Source: Novosphingobium sp. (GTDB lineage Bacteria > Pseudomonadota > Alphaproteobacteria > Sphingomonadales > Sphingomonadaceae). From it: 64,000 nt of DNA. This document shows positions 1 through 9,603 of the stretch, piece by piece. Below the pieces are notes generated by a model, which was not told where the DNA came from, did not search any database, and was given only the letters and a program-made list of their open reading frames with translations. The stretch's first letter is position 1. Each line of letters starts with the position of its first letter. Made by a program: the position numbers and the translations under genes. Location of the stretch: the NCBI RefSeq assembly GCF_019748365.1, contig NZ_JAIEPN010000003.1, forward strand, positions 39,345 through 103,344, written 5' to 3'.

Positions 1-915
1 GGCTGGCCGAGCGCGCCGGGGATCTGGACCGATGCGCAGGTTGAAGCTTGGAAGCCGGTGACCGACGCCGTGCACGAAGCCGGCGGGCGGATCATCATGC
101 AGCTGTGGCACATGGGTCGCGTCGTGCATCCCTACTTCCTCGGCGGCGAACCACCGGTCTCGGCCTCGGCCACCCAAGCGCCCGGGCATGCCCACACGCC
201 GGAAGGCCGCAAGGAGAACGCGGTGGCACGGCCGCTCCGGCTGGACGAGATGCCGCGCCTCGTCGATGACTATGGCCACGCGGCCGAGAATGCGAAGCGG
301 GCCGGGTTTGATGGCGTGCAGCTTCACAGCGCAAACGGCTATCTCATCGACCAGTTCCTGCGCAATTCATCCAACCTTCGCGATGACGACTACGGCGGAA
401 GCCCCGAAAACCGCGTGCGGTTGATGCGCGAGGTGATGGAACGGCTGGTGGCGATCTGGGGAGCCGATCGCGTGTCGATCCGCCTGTCGCCCAATGGCGA
501 AAGCCAGGGCGTCGATGATAGCGACCCCGCCACGTTGTTCGCCGAGGCAGCCCGCGTGCTCGAGGCACTGAAGGTCTCGTTCATCGAACTGCGGCAGCCG
601 GGGCCGGAGGGCACCTTCGGCGCGACCACCGTGCCGCCGCAGGATCACGTATTCCGTGCAAACTATTCGGGGCCACTCGTGCTCAACAGCGATTACACCC
701 CTGAAGGCGCTGCAGCCGATGTAGCCTCCGGACGGGCGGACGCGATCAGCTTTGGCCGGCCCTACATATCGAATCCCGATCTGGTGGAGCGCATTCGCCT
801 TGGCGCAGAGCTCGCGCCGAATGTCGGTGTGCCGCAGACGTGGTATTTCCCGGGAGAGGCCGGGTATATCGATTATCCGACGCTGGCGGATGAGGCAGCC
901 CGCGCAACAGCTTGA
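1..915 (+). CDS. Old Yellow Enzyme family alkene reductase (5' partial)
   Basis: FMN-dependent NAD(P)H:flavin oxidoreductase of the Old Yellow Enzyme/NemA group, which reduces electrophilic alkenes such as N-ethylmaleimide or enones in the cytoplasm. The frame is already open at base 1, so the start lies outside; 304 residues are visible and about 60 N-terminal ones are missing compared with the usual 360-370. Visible marks are QLWHMGR (near base 100), the HSANGYLIDQFL substrate/FMN segment (near base 325), the DDYGGSPENR loop (near base 388) and the late phosphate-binding stretch ISFGRPYISNP (near base 748). A CitE-like lyase gene follows after 53 bases. The physiological substrate cannot be told from sequence. 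Confidence 0.93.
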   Translation, partial: GWPSAPGIWTDAQVEAWKPVTDAVHEAGGRIIMQLWHMGRVVHPYFLGGEPPVSASATQAPGHAHTPEGRKENAVARPLRLDEMPRLVDDYGHAAENAKRAGFDGVQLHSANGYLIDQFLRNSSNLRDDDYGGSPENRVRLMREVMERLVAIWGADRVSIRLSPNGESQGVDDSDPATLFAEAARVLEALKVSFIELRQPGPEGTFGATTVPPQDHVFRANYSGPLVLNSDYTPEGAAADVASGRADAISFGRPYISNPDLVERIRLGAELAPNVGVPQTWYFPGEAGYIDYPTLADEAARATA

Positions 916-968
916 ATGTGCGGCGCGGCATGATTGGGCACGACAGGGCAGGGCCATAGGAGCAAGAC

Positions 969-1853
969 ATGCGCACGATTCCGCGATCCTGGCTTTTTGT
1001 GCCCGGCGATAGCGAGAAGAAGCTGCTCAAGACTCCGGAGACGGGTGCGCATGCGCTGATCGTCGATCTGGAAGATGCGGTGGCGGTCTCCGCCAAGCCG
1101 GCCGCGCGCCGCATGACGCGGGATTGGCTGGAGGCGCATCGGCGCCAGATCACGATGCGCAAGCAGGCGCGGTGGGTGCGGATAAACGCCGTCGATACCG
1201 GCCTGTGGCGCGAGGATCTGGCGGCCGTCATGCCTGGCGCGCCGGAAGGCATCATGTTGCCCAAGGCGGAAGGGCCGGAGCAGATCCGGCAGGTTGCCGC
1301 AGAGATCTACGAGCTTGAGCAGCGGCACGGCATCCCCAATGGCCAGACCCGCCTTCTGCCGCTGGTAAGCGAGACGGCGCGCGCTGCGCTCACCATCACG
1401 GCCTATATGGATGCCTCGATGCCTCGATTGGCCGGCCTGACCTGGGGCGCCGAAGACCTTTCGGCCGAACTCGGCGCGGCGCGCAAGCGCCATGCCGATG
1501 GTCAATGGACCGATGCGTTCCGCTTCGTGCGTGCACAGACGCTGCTGGTTGCACACGCCCGCGGCGTCTGGGCGATCGACACGCTCTATGCCGATTTCCG
1601 AGATGTCGAGGGGACCAAGCGGGCCGCCGAAGCAGCCCGGGCAGACGGATTCGCTGGGATGCTGGCTATCCATCCCTCTCAAGTGCCGTTGATCAATGCC
1701 GCCTTTACCCCAAGCGAGGAAGAGCTCGCCCATGCGCGTGCCATCGTCGATGCTTTTGTGGCAAACCCCGGGGTAGGTGCGATCCAGCTGAATGGGCGGA
1801 TGCTGGATCAGCCGCACCTGCGTCAGGCGAGGGCGCTGCTCGGCCTCGATTGA
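969..1853 (+). CDS. CitE/HpcH-HpaI family CoA ester lyase
   Basis: 294-residue TIM-barrel protein of the citrate lyase beta subunit-like family (CitE, malyl-CoA lyase, citramalyl-CoA lyase). It has the family landmarks: LFVPGDSEKKLL near the N-terminus, IVDLEDAV (metal-site acidic loop), LPKAEGPEQI, WGAEDLSAELG and the late AIHPSQVPLIN segment. Length is normal for a stand-alone lyase; no citrate lyase alpha/gamma subunits are nearby, so it is not part of a citrate fermentation complex. A role in cleaving a (S)-malyl-, citramalyl- or related CoA ester is likely, but the substrate is not defined by the sequence. It may form a short transcription unit with the upstream alkene reductase. Confidence 0.88.
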   Translation: MRTIPRSWLFVPGDSEKKLLKTPETGAHALIVDLEDAVAVSAKPAARRMTRDWLEAHRRQITMRKQARWVRINAVDTGLWREDLAAVMPGAPEGIMLPKAEGPEQIRQVAAEIYELEQRHGIPNGQTRLLPLVSETARAALTITAYMDASMPRLAGLTWGAEDLSAELGAARKRHADGQWTDAFRFVRAQTLLVAHARGVWAIDTLYADFRDVEGTKRAAEAARADGFAGMLAIHPSQVPLINAAFTPSEEELAHARAIVDAFVANPGVGAIQLNGRMLDQPHLRQARALLGLD

Positions 1854-1866
1854 TACACCCTTCCGC

Positions 1867-2190
1867 TCAGGGATTGGCTGCCTTTGAGGCTGAGGGAGCC
1901 GGGTCTGCCGGAGCGGTATCGGCAGTAGCAGTCGGAACGGCCGCCGTGTCTGTCGCCTCCGCTGACGCGCCGGGATCGACTTTGGCACCGGCGCTCTGTG
2001 CCGCCGGCGCCAGAGGAGCCTGCGCTTGCGACCTGTCGGTCTCGAGCATGGCGTCACTGACTGATCCGGGCAGAATTTCTCCACTTGCAGTCGAACTCGC
2101 CTGCGGCGCGGATGACGTGTTGCAAGCGCTGAGCGCAAGGAGGAGTGCTAGCGCTGCTGGGATAGAGAGGTCGGGCAAGCGACGGATCAT
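1867..2190 (-). CDS. Small Ala/Pro-rich lipoprotein, unknown function
   Basis: 107 residues with a lipoprotein signal: basic N-terminus (MIRRL), hydrophobic core and the lipobox LSAC with Cys near residue 23. The rest is a low-complexity Ala/Ser/Pro/Thr/Asp chain, as in an unfolded tether, with no recognisable domain. Its start overlaps the lipB stop by four bases (ATGA), so it is translationally coupled to lipB. I cannot assign a function; an outer- or inner-membrane anchored disordered lipoprotein is the most that can be said. Confidence 0.65.
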   Translation of the reverse strand: MIRRLPDLSIPAALALLLALSACNTSSAPQASSTASGEILPGSVSDAMLETDRSQAQAPLAPAAQSAGAKVDPGASAEATDTAAVPTATADTAPADPAPSASKAANP

Positions 2191-2870
2191 GACATGTCCT
2201 TGGCGTCAGCATCTGCGGCATTACGCGGTTCCAGATGGGCAAGAAAGCATTCGCGGCGCGCCAGCAATGCCTCATCCCACTCGCCGGGTGCAACCGAAAT
2301 GCCAAGCGCAGCGAGGCTGGTGACACCGTAGTCCTCAATGCCGCACGGCACAATTCCGCCGAAATGCGCGAGATCAGGCGCGAGGTTCACCGAGAAGCCG
2401 TGCATCGTCACCCAGCGACGGATGCGGATTCCGATAGCACCGATCTTGGCTTCCCCGCCATCGGTACCGCGCGTCCAGATTCCCACACGGCCTGCTGCCC
2501 GCCACGCTTCGACGCCGAAATCACCCAGCGTACCAATGACCCAACCCTCGACCGCGTGGACGAACCCGCGCACGTCACGCGACCGCTTGCCGAGATCGAG
2601 CACCATATAGCCAACCCGCTGGCCTGGCCCGTGATAGGTGTAGCGCCCGCCTCGGCCTGCCTCGACCACATCGAAGCGGGGATCGAGCAGCTCATCTGCT
2701 GCCGCACTGGTTCCTGCGGTGTAGACTGGCGGATGCTCGAGCAGCCAGATCAACTCGCGCGCCGCGCCTTCCTGCACTGCGGCGTTGCGCGCCGTCATGT
2801 CCGCGAGCGCTTCGCGATAGGGCACAAGGTCGTGCGACTGCCTGATCTCGATCTGATCCGGTGCTTGCAT
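2187..2870 (-). CDS. lipB: Lipoyl(octanoyl) transferase LipB
   Basis: Transfers octanoate from octanoyl-ACP to the lipoyl domains of 2-oxoacid dehydrogenases and GcvH, the first step of lipoate assembly; LipA is not in the window. 227 residues, normal for the family. Visible motifs are [12 protein letters not shown], the [11 protein letters not shown] loop, [19 protein letters not shown] with the catalytic Lys, and the [17 protein letters not shown] segment carrying the catalytic Cys. The frame stays open far upstream on the minus strand, but that part lies over a membrane-protein gene; the start at 2870 (MQAPDQIEI) fits homologues. A lipoprotein gene overlaps its stop. Confidence 0.95.
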   Translation of the reverse strand: MQAPDQIEIRQSHDLVPYREALADMTARNAAVQEGAARELIWLLEHPPVYTAGTSAAADELLDPRFDVVEAGRGGRYTYHGPGQRVGYMVLDLGKRSRDVRGFVHAVEGWVIGTLGDFGVEAWRAAGRVGIWTRGTDGGEAKIGAIGIRIRRWVTMHGFSVNLAPDLAHFGGIVPCGIEDYGVTSLAALGISVAPGEWDEALLARRECFLAHLEPRNAADADAKDMS

Positions 2871-2978
2871 GGCCCATGCGCATGGACGTCTGCCTGCGCG
2901 CTGGCAAGGGCGAGTATGGGGTGAGCGGGGGGGGTGCGCATCCCGTCTCGTCCTGCTAGGGCTTCCGGCGAAAGGGGC

Positions 2979-3788
2979 ATGACTGCCGTGACGACCTTGG
3001 ACAGCAGTGCGGCTTGGGCCAGCGCCACGCGCATGGTCGCCGCCAACCGCGACCTCCTCGTCGCGATTGCGGGTGTGTTCTTTGTGCTTCCGGGTCTCGC
3101 CGGTGCGGTGTTTGCGCCATCTCCGGCGATGACGCCTGACATGAGCGAGACGCAGATTCTGGCCGTAATGCAGGATTACTACGCCACTTCCCTGCCACTG
3201 CTGCTGGTGCTGTCGTTGTTCCCCATGGCCGGGATGCTGACAATGCTCGTGGCTATGCTCGATACTGCAAGACCCACGGTAGGTCAGGCTATTCGGCAAA
3301 GTGTGCGCGCGCTGCCATCTTACTTTGCGGCGCAATTGTTGGTTGCGCTTGCCATCGTGCCGCTCTCGATGGCGCTGGCGAGCGTGCTTGCGTTGCTGTT
3401 GCCAGACCGGCTGGCGGTATCGGTGGCCTTGGGACTGCTGCTTTATCCGATCATGCGGACCATGCTGGTTGGGCCAGTGGTTGCAAGGGAAGGTATCCGC
3501 AACCCGGTGACAGCCATCCGCGAAAGCATCGGGCTGACCCGGCGCAATGCGGGACGGATCCTGCTTTTCATCGGCATGGCCGGCTTCGTGTTCCTCGTCG
3601 TCTACGGGCTGATCATGATGTTTGTCGGTGTGGTGCTCGTACTGATGTTCAAGGGGGAACCGCAGCGCCTGCTTGGAGAAGCTGTTTCCGGCGTGCTGCT
3701 TGCCATCGGATACACCTACTTCGTCGCCATGCTTGCGGCCATTTATCGGCAGCTCACGGGCGATGCGGCTGGCGCAGAGGTGCGGTGA
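2979..3788 (+). CDS. Multi-pass inner membrane protein, unknown function
   Basis: 269 residues with about five to six hydrophobic helices: residues ~27-45, ~75-95, ~117-150, ~195-222 and ~235-255. The start at 2979 has a good ribosome binding site (GAAAGGGG five to nine bases upstream). The amphipathic stretches between helices (for example [20 protein letters not shown]) resemble proteins with a glycerophosphodiester phosphodiesterase-type membrane domain, but no catalytic motif is visible. Its stop overlaps the GTG start of the following MFS gene, so the two are co-expressed. Function unknown. Confidence 0.75.
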   Translation: MTAVTTLDSSAAWASATRMVAANRDLLVAIAGVFFVLPGLAGAVFAPSPAMTPDMSETQILAVMQDYYATSLPLLLVLSLFPMAGMLTMLVAMLDTARPTVGQAIRQSVRALPSYFAAQLLVALAIVPLSMALASVLALLLPDRLAVSVALGLLLYPIMRTMLVGPVVAREGIRNPVTAIRESIGLTRRNAGRILLFIGMAGFVFLVVYGLIMMFVGVVLVLMFKGEPQRLLGEAVSGVLLAIGYTYFVAMLAAIYRQLTGDAAGAEVR

Positions 3789-5131
3789 GTCCGATGGAAG
3801 AGGCCGATGTCCAGCTGCCAAGGAGCCGCATGGCACTGCTGTTCATGGTCATGCTGGTCACGGCAGCCGGCAATACCGCCATGCAGTCGGTCATGCCTTC
3901 GATCGGAACGCATCTTCACATCGCCGACGTCTGGGTGAGCCTCGCCTACAGCTGGTCCGCATTGCTCTGGATGCTTCTCGCGCCGTTCTGGGCGCGTCGT
4001 TCGGACCGGCGCGGGCGCAAGGCGATGATGGCGCTGGGGCTTGTCGGCTTCTCCGTCTCGTTCGCTTTGTGCGGCGCGGCTCTCTATGCAGGATTGAGCG
4101 GAGCGATCAGCGGCCTGACCGCCATACTCCTCTTCGCGGCAGCCCGATCGCTCTATGGCGGCTTCGGTTCGGCGGCACCGCCGGCCGTGCAGGCTTATGT
4201 TGCCAGCCGCACGAGCCGGGCAGAGCGTACGCAGGCGCTCTCGATGGTTTCCTCCAGCTTCGGGCTGGGCACCGTCCTCGGCCCCGCCCTTGCTCCGCTG
4301 CTGATCCTTCCCGGCCTTGGATTGATTGGGCCGTTTGCTGCCTTCACGCTGGCTGCGGTGATTGTCCTTGTCCTGCTCAGGCTGCGACTACCGGATGATG
4401 ATCCGCGTTATGCCGGACGCGGTGAAATCCTCGGCGAGCCGATGAGCGCGTCCTCAAGCCCGCGCATAGGAAAGTCGGGCGATGAGGTGCGCGATCACCT
4501 GCATGAGGAAGTCGATCCCGATCACCATTCGATCGACTCGAAAGCCGGACGGTTGCGTTGGGGCGATCCGCGTCTGCGGGCTTGGCTCGCGGCGGGGACG
4601 CTGGGCGGCCAGGCCCAATCCATCCTGCTTGGTGTCGTGGGCTTCCTGCTTCTTGACCGGCTGGGCCTGCGTAGTCAGCCGGACGCTGCGGCAGGGCCGA
4701 TCGGTCTTGTCCTGATGTGCGGCGCTGTTGCCACGCTGCTGGCACAGTGGGGCTTGATCCCGATGATGAAACTTGGGCCACGCACTTCGACGCTCTGGGG
4801 TATGGGCCTTGTCGTGGCTGGTACGCTGGGCATGGCGACAGGAAGCGATCTCCATGCCATCGCGACCGGTTTTGCTATCTGCTCGTTGGGCTTTGGCCTG
4901 TTTCGTCCGGGCTTTACGTCCGGTGCGAGCCTCGCCGTAACTCCGGCGGAGCAGGGACAATCAGCCGGTATTGTCGCCGCGGTCAACGGCTCAGCCTACA
5001 TCATTTCCCCGGCCATCGGGGTCTGGCTCTACAATCATTCAAGCTGGCTGGCGTGGGGCGTGGTCGAATTGCTTGCCGTTACCGTCATGTTGATCTGCGT
5101 GTTCGGCATGCGGCGCGATGTCGCTGCCTGA
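3785..5131 (+). CDS. MFS transporter
   Basis: 448-residue major facilitator, about 12 membrane helices in two halves joined by a hydrophilic loop near residues 220-260 (rich in His/Asp/Arg). The loop between helices 2 and 3 carries the family signature ([13 protein letters not shown]), and helix 5 shows the antiporter-like [12 protein letters not shown] motif of drug/H+ antiporters. It most resembles DHA1-type exporters; substrate unknown. Translation starts at GTG overlapping the upstream stop (GTGA), with an in-frame ATG three codons later as an alternative. It faces a convergent phosphatidyltransferase gene six bases downstream. Confidence 0.88.
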   Translation: MSPMEEADVQLPRSRMALLFMVMLVTAAGNTAMQSVMPSIGTHLHIADVWVSLAYSWSALLWMLLAPFWARRSDRRGRKAMMALGLVGFSVSFALCGAALYAGLSGAISGLTAILLFAAARSLYGGFGSAAPPAVQAYVASRTSRAERTQALSMVSSSFGLGTVLGPALAPLLILPGLGLIGPFAAFTLAAVIVLVLLRLRLPDDDPRYAGRGEILGEPMSASSSPRIGKSGDEVRDHLHEEVDPDHHSIDSKAGRLRWGDPRLRAWLAAGTLGGQAQSILLGVVGFLLLDRLGLRSQPDAAAGPIGLVLMCGAVATLLAQWGLIPMMKLGPRTSTLWGMGLVVAGTLGMATGSDLHAIATGFAICSLGFGLFRPGFTSGASLAVTPAEQGQSAGIVAAVNGSAYIISPAIGVWLYNHSSWLAWGVVELLAVTVMLICVFGMRRDVAA

Positions 5132-5136
5132 CGGGT

Positions 5137-6057
5137 TCAGGGCAGGTTCAACCGGGAAACAACCCGTGCCGCCGCAGCATCGTGGAGCCGCACCGAAAGC
5201 ATCAGCAGCAGATTGAGGCCGACTGACAGATAGATAAAGTACCCCAGCGGACTGCCGGCGATCATCGACAAGCCGAGCAGGATCGCGCGCGGATTGGGTC
5301 CGAGATAACGCAGCATTACCAGCAGCGGCCGCTGTTCTCGCTGAACTTCGGCCCGGATGCGGCCAAGGAGGGCCGGATCGTTCGCCATGGCCTGCGTCAC
5401 AGCCGCATCGATCCGCAGGGCATTGGGGCTCATGCCGGCCGCAAGGCGCAGGTACCCGGCCACAAAGGCACGCAGCAGCCAGCCTATACCGCGCTTGTCC
5501 TTGAACAGCGCCCGATCACTGCCGCTCGAATTGTGCAGCCACGGCGTGCCATAGGTCCAGTACTGATAGAACCGCCGTTGCACCTCGACATGGTTGGCCT
5601 GAACGATATGCCCGGCACCGGCAGACAGCGTCCAGAACCAGGCCCAGCCAGCACCCAGCGTCCGTGTCAGCACCAGCGCGAGCAGCACATAGAGGATGAT
5701 GTGGCTGGCATAGTCGCAGATCCCGTCCACCAGTTCGCCGAGCGGGCTTGTGCGTCCCGAAATGCGGGCCAGATCCCCGTCTGCCCCGTCAATCACGTGC
5801 CACGACATGTGGAGCAGCATCCCTAGCATCGCCCAGAGCGGTCCGGACGTGCTCCAGTAGACGGCCCCTGCGGCAACAACCATCAGGCCGCCGAACACCG
5901 AGACCATGTTCGGCGTGATCGGCGTGGGGGCAAGAATGCGGGCCAGCTGCCAGGCCAGCGGGTGATACAGATAGTGGTTGAGCGCGTCCTGCATCTCCCG
6001 CGCCCGCGTCGGTCGCTTGGCTGGCGCAGGCCTGGATGTCGATGTGGAAGTGCTCAT
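5137..6057 (-). CDS. CDP-alcohol phosphatidyltransferase family protein
   Basis: 306-residue integral membrane enzyme of the family that transfers a phosphatidyl or similar group from a CDP-activated alcohol to a second alcohol. The full metal-binding signature D-x2-DG-x2-AR-x8-G-x3-D-x3-D is present (DGADGDLARISGRTSPLGEL followed by VDGICD). Several hydrophobic helices surround it, and the C-terminal third is longer than in PgsA or PssA and carries two more membrane segments. The acceptor cannot be assigned; such extended forms are often annotated only at family level. It lies 15 bases downstream of nadA on the same strand. Confidence 0.88.
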   Translation of the reverse strand: MSTSTSTSRPAPAKRPTRAREMQDALNHYLYHPLAWQLARILAPTPITPNMVSVFGGLMVVAAGAVYWSTSGPLWAMLGMLLHMSWHVIDGADGDLARISGRTSPLGELVDGICDYASHIILYVLLALVLTRTLGAGWAWFWTLSAGAGHIVQANHVEVQRRFYQYWTYGTPWLHNSSGSDRALFKDKRGIGWLLRAFVAGYLRLAAGMSPNALRIDAAVTQAMANDPALLGRIRAEVQREQRPLLVMLRYLGPNPRAILLGLSMIAGSPLGYFIYLSVGLNLLLMLSVRLHDAAAARVVSRLNLP

Positions 6058-6072
6058 GTTGCTCTTGCTGCC

Positions 6073-7062
6073 TTACTTGCGCGCGCCGAGATCGCCATGG
6101 CCGACTGTCCCGCTGGCCATGGCCAGCATTGCATCGAGGCTTTTCTTCGCGCCAAGCCGCAAGGTTTCCTCGATCTCAATGCGCGGCGTGAGATCGCGCA
6201 GCGCCGTATAGAGCTTTTCGAGGGTGTTGAGCGCCATGTAAGGGCAGATGTTGCAGTTGCAATTCCCGTCGGCCCCCGGGGCGCCGATGAAGGTCTTCTC
6301 CGGGAGTGCCAGTTGCATCTGGTGAATGATGTGCGGCTCTGTCGCTACGATCAGCGTGTCGCCGGGGAACGTACGCGCAAACTGCAGGATGCCGCTGGTC
6401 GATCCGACATACTCGGCATGGTCGACGATCGTTGGCGGACACTCCGGATGCGCAGCAACGGGTGCGCCGGGGTGTTGCGCCATAAGCTTGAGAAGTTCGG
6501 TCTCGGAAAAAGCCTCGTGCACAATGCAGACACCGGGCCATAGCAGCATGTCACGCCCGAACTTGCGATTGAGATAGCCGCCCAGATGCCGATCCGGGCC
6601 AAAGATGATCTTCTGCTCCGGCGGAATCTGCGCGAGGATCGTTTCGGCGCTTGATGACGTCACGATGACGTCGCTGAGGGCTTTCACCTCGGTCGAGCAA
6701 TTGATGTAAGTAAGGGCGATGTGATCGGGATGGGCCTCACGGAAGGCGCGGAACTTTTCCGGCGGGCAGGAATCTTCGAGGCTGCAACCGGCATCCATGT
6801 CCGGAAGGATCACGATCTTCTCCGGGCTCAGGATCTTGGCCGTTTCAGCCATGAACTTCACGCCGCAGAAGGCAATGACCTCGGCATCTGTCGCAGCGGC
6901 CTTGCGTGACAGCTCAAGCGAATCGCCGACGAAATCGGCGAGGTCCTGAATCTCGGGCTTCTGGTAGTAGTGCGCCAGGATCACCGCCTTGCGGTCCTTG
7001 CGCAGCCGGTCGATCTCGGCTCGCAGGTCGAGGCCGGAAAGATTGGCGGGCTGGGCTGTCAT
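6073..7062 (-). CDS. nadA: Quinolinate synthase NadA
   Basis: Condenses iminoaspartate with dihydroxyacetone phosphate to quinolinate in NAD biosynthesis, using a [4Fe-4S] cluster. 329 residues, normal for the NadA type found in Proteobacteria. Visible parts are LAHYYQKPEIQDLADFVGDS near the N-terminus and conserved cysteines in AFCGVKFM, GCSLEDSC and the C-terminal NCNCNICPYMALNTL segment, which should supply the three cluster ligands. The HPECPP segment is also typical. nadB and nadC are not adjacent; nadD is present at 36.4 kb. Confidence 0.97.
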   Translation of the reverse strand: MTAQPANLSGLDLRAEIDRLRKDRKAVILAHYYQKPEIQDLADFVGDSLELSRKAAATDAEVIAFCGVKFMAETAKILSPEKIVILPDMDAGCSLEDSCPPEKFRAFREAHPDHIALTYINCSTEVKALSDVIVTSSSAETILAQIPPEQKIIFGPDRHLGGYLNRKFGRDMLLWPGVCIVHEAFSETELLKLMAQHPGAPVAAHPECPPTIVDHAEYVGSTSGILQFARTFPGDTLIVATEPHIIHQMQLALPEKTFIGAPGADGNCNCNICPYMALNTLEKLYTALRDLTPRIEIEETLRLGAKKSLDAMLAMASGTVGHGDLGARK

Positions 7063-7118
7063 GGCTCGAATTCCCCTGGTCGAGAGAGGGCTGATGTCCT
7101 TTCTCCTTGGCCCGGCAC

Positions 7119-7859
7119 TTAGGCACCCCCGGCGCTACGGGCAATAGCCTCTGCGTACGCCGCCAATATCGGCATTCCGGCGAGCATCTGGATCAGCGTG
7201 TGCACCGCAATCACGAGGCCCATGCCGACCAGCGTTGCCGGGTGAACACGGCCGAGCACCTTGCTGTCGTGACGGGCCATGATCCCGAGGAAGCCGACCT
7301 GAAAAGCAGCCTCCAGCCAGGCGCCGCCGGTCTGACCAAGCAGCGGCATCGGCAGGAGGCGCCCAAGTGCCGGCTCCATGAGGATGACGGTTGCCGCGAT
7401 CATCAGTCGCCGGTGCCACTGCGTCTGCCGGCGCATGGCGATTGCGGCCGCGACCATGAGGGCGAAAACAGCCACCTCGACATGCGTGAGCGCCAGAAAA
7501 TAGGGATTCGTGAAGAACGGCGGAACCCGGTGCGCAGCCAGGGCCATGCGGCCAGCCAAGGTGCCGAGCCCCACGATCGCGAGGACGAGCGCAAGACTGG
7601 CCCAGCCCAGCCGGCGATGGGCAGCAAGGTTGCCACTCCCTGCAAGGCTGTTCTGGGTAACGAGCGTCCCGAGCCAGCCGAGCATGGCAACGCCGTGGGC
7701 ATGGATATAGAGCGGGGTCTGGACCGGATTAACGAAGCCGCGCAACGCCCATTGCAGAAAGCCGAACACGATCAGTCCGGCGAGTACTTGTGCCAGACGC
7801 GTGAAAAACCGCTGATCCGAAAGATAGGAAGCGTTCGGTTGCACCGCCGCGAAGTCCAT
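7119..7859 (-). CDS. Six-helix membrane protein, unknown function
   Basis: 246 residues with six to seven predicted membrane helices and several His residues at or near helix ends (YIHAHGVAMLGWL, AAHRRLGWASLAL, LTHVEVAVFA, QWHRRLMIAATVIL). This His spacing recalls small haem- or quinone-linked membrane proteins of the DUF2306 type and is seen in many uncharacterised proteobacterial proteins, but I see no motif that proves a cofactor. The gene lies upstream of nadA on the same strand with a 56-base gap, so it may have its own unit. Function unknown. Confidence 0.75.
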   Translation of the reverse strand: MDFAAVQPNASYLSDQRFFTRLAQVLAGLIVFGFLQWALRGFVNPVQTPLYIHAHGVAMLGWLGTLVTQNSLAGSGNLAAHRRLGWASLALVLAIVGLGTLAGRMALAAHRVPPFFTNPYFLALTHVEVAVFALMVAAAIAMRRQTQWHRRLMIAATVILMEPALGRLLPMPLLGQTGGAWLEAAFQVGFLGIMARHDSKVLGRVHPATLVGMGLVIAVHTLIQMLAGMPILAAYAEAIARSAGGA

Positions 7860-7924
7860 CGTCCCATTCCCCGTGTTCGTCCCCCGGCTTTGCCGTCCGG
7901 GCGAAACAATCCCCGATCGGCAGG

Positions 7925-8596
7925 CTATGGCTTTGAGGGCTCTCCATCAATCGAAACCGACAGATTGACGTCGCCAAATCCAGCTACTTGCAGCGGGATG
8001 GCAAGGTTCTGTCGGATGGCGTCTTTCGCCGCCGAGCGTGCCAGCCCCAGAAGGACGGGGTTGGCTGCCTGCTCCACAGCGAGCCGCTCTGCCAGCTTCG
8101 TGTTGTCACGCGTCAGCTTGTCCTGCGCGGCCCGTGTGATCCACATGCCTTCGCGCAGATATTGCGCGCGTGCTTCATCAAGGTTCGGTCGGGTGACCTC
8201 TAGCGCAGGCAAGCGCACGGTCAGTGTCTTGCTTGTTGCGTCCCAGCGCATGCGGTCTCGGCCAACCTTTCCGAGATCGATGGCATAGTCCACTCGCGCC
8301 GGGATGACCGCGACCTGCCGCGCGGTGACGAGGCCGAACAACCGGCTGTCATCGCTGGCCACGACCGGTGCCAACTCGGCACTGAACACTGTGAGGCGAT
8401 CCTGCTTGTCGAATGCGACGAGGCTGGTGGCGAGCGGATCCCCGATGGGTGCCGGTTTCCACATCTGCCACGCCAGCCAGGCGGCAACGGCCGCGGCGCC
8501 AAGGAACAGCATCCATGGCAAAACCGCGAGCCGCCCCCGGCCCTGCGCCGCGGGCATTGATGGCGCAGGGCGTGGGTTCAGGCGATCAAGGTCCAT
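7925..8596 (-). CDS. DUF4230 domain protein
   Basis: 223 residues: a short basic cytoplasmic tail, one membrane helix near residues 24-46 (LPWMLFLGAAAVAAWLAWQM), then an extracytoplasmic domain that matches the DUF4230 family in layout (VARQVAVIPARVDYAIDLGK, then a beta-rich segment ending in an amphipathic region with many Ala/Arg). The start overlaps the upstream MBL-fold gene by 19 bases, which implies co-translation. Function is not known for the family. Confidence 0.78.
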   Translation of the reverse strand: MDLDRLNPRPAPSMPAAQGRGRLAVLPWMLFLGAAAVAAWLAWQMWKPAPIGDPLATSLVAFDKQDRLTVFSAELAPVVASDDSRLFGLVTARQVAVIPARVDYAIDLGKVGRDRMRWDATSKTLTVRLPALEVTRPNLDEARAQYLREGMWITRAAQDKLTRDNTKLAERLAVEQAANPVLLGLARSAAKDAIRQNLAIPLQVAGFGDVNLSVSIDGEPSKP

Positions 8597-9537
8597 TGCA
8601 ACTCTGGCGCCTCCGGCCCGCGTGCAATGCGGCCTTGTGTCTCGAGATCGATGAGATGCGCCAGCACCGAGCGTCCCGCTGCGCCATTGAGGCGCGGATC
8701 AAGCCCCTTGTACATTTGGGCGACCATGTTCGGGATCGTGGAGGGCGCCTCGCCGAGCAGACGCAGGATCTGCGCTTCACGCTGGCGTCGATGTCCGATC
8801 ATCCCGCGGACAAGCTGCTGCGGCTTGGTGACCGCCGGACCGTGTGCGGGATAGTAGACCGTATCCTCGCGGCTTTGCAGCTTTTGCAGCGAGAGCATGT
8901 AGGAATTCATGTCCCCGTCCGGTGGCGAAACCACCGTTGTTGACCAGCCCATGACGTGATCGCCGGTAAACAGCGCACCTGTCTCCAGCAAGGCAAAGCA
9001 CAAATGATTGCTGGTATGGCCGGGAGTCGACACGGCCTCGAGAGTCCATCCGTCGCCTGAAATCTGCTCGCCGTCGGCCAGGACACGGTCGGGCTTGTAG
9101 AGCGGATCGAACTCGGCATCGGCCCGCACGCCGATGCCGGCGCCGCTGTCGTCAATCGCCAGAGCGGCGCAGCCGATGATCGGCGCACCGGTCGCGGCTT
9201 GCAGCGGCTGCGCGGCCGGGCTGTGATCGCGGTGTGTGTGCGTGCACATGATCGCGACCAGCCGTTGACCCGCAATCGCCTTGATAATGGCATCGACATG
9301 GCCTTCGCCATTCGTATCGGCGTGGCCGGCAACGCCGGTGCCGGTCGGGCCCGGATCGATCACGGCAACATCTCGGCCGCTGCCCACCAGGTAGGTCTGC
9401 GTTCCGTTGAAAGTGTAGGGCGAAGGGTTGGGAGCCAGCACCCGGCGCACTTGCGGCTCCAGCACAACCGCAAGGCCGGTGTTCCATTCGGAACGATCGG
9501 GGATAGAGATGCCCGGTGCAGGATTGGTGGAAGCCAT
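8578..9537 (-). CDS. MBL-fold metallo-hydrolase (LACTB2-like)
   Basis: 319 residues. The beta-lactamase-fold zinc signature HTHRDH is followed by the other metal-site elements STPGHTSNHLCF and FTGDHVMGW, and a C-terminal winged-helix-like region (VRGMIGHRRQREAQILRLL...). This layout matches the LACTB2/YycJ-like group of MBL hydrolases, whose members act on nucleic acids or thioesters; the substrate here is unknown. First gene of a two-gene unit with the DUF4230 protein. Start ATG at 9537. Confidence 0.88.
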   Translation of the reverse strand: MASTNPAPGISIPDRSEWNTGLAVVLEPQVRRVLAPNPSPYTFNGTQTYLVGSGRDVAVIDPGPTGTGVAGHADTNGEGHVDAIIKAIAGQRLVAIMCTHTHRDHSPAAQPLQAATGAPIIGCAALAIDDSGAGIGVRADAEFDPLYKPDRVLADGEQISGDGWTLEAVSTPGHTSNHLCFALLETGALFTGDHVMGWSTTVVSPPDGDMNSYMLSLQKLQSREDTVYYPAHGPAVTKPQQLVRGMIGHRRQREAQILRLLGEAPSTIPNMVAQMYKGLDPRLNGAAGRSVLAHLIDLETQGRIARGPEAPELQWTLIA

Positions 9538-9603
9538 GCGCTGGATATGGGGGCTTTCATTGAGCGGCGCAACGCTGCGTCGCTTGATCCACTGGGCTCG
9601 ATG

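Noticed and set aside
873..2138. Long minus-strand open frame (421 codons) across the CitE-like gene
   Set aside because: It is antisense to a clear family member, rich in Arg/His/Pro/Gln without domain pattern, and has no ribosome binding site. Long reverse frames are common opposite GC-rich genes.
2871..3836. N-terminal extension of the lipB frame over the membrane-protein gene
   Set aside because: The extra residues (His/Gln/Arg-rich) do not fit LipB and lie opposite a convincing coding region with its own ribosome binding site.
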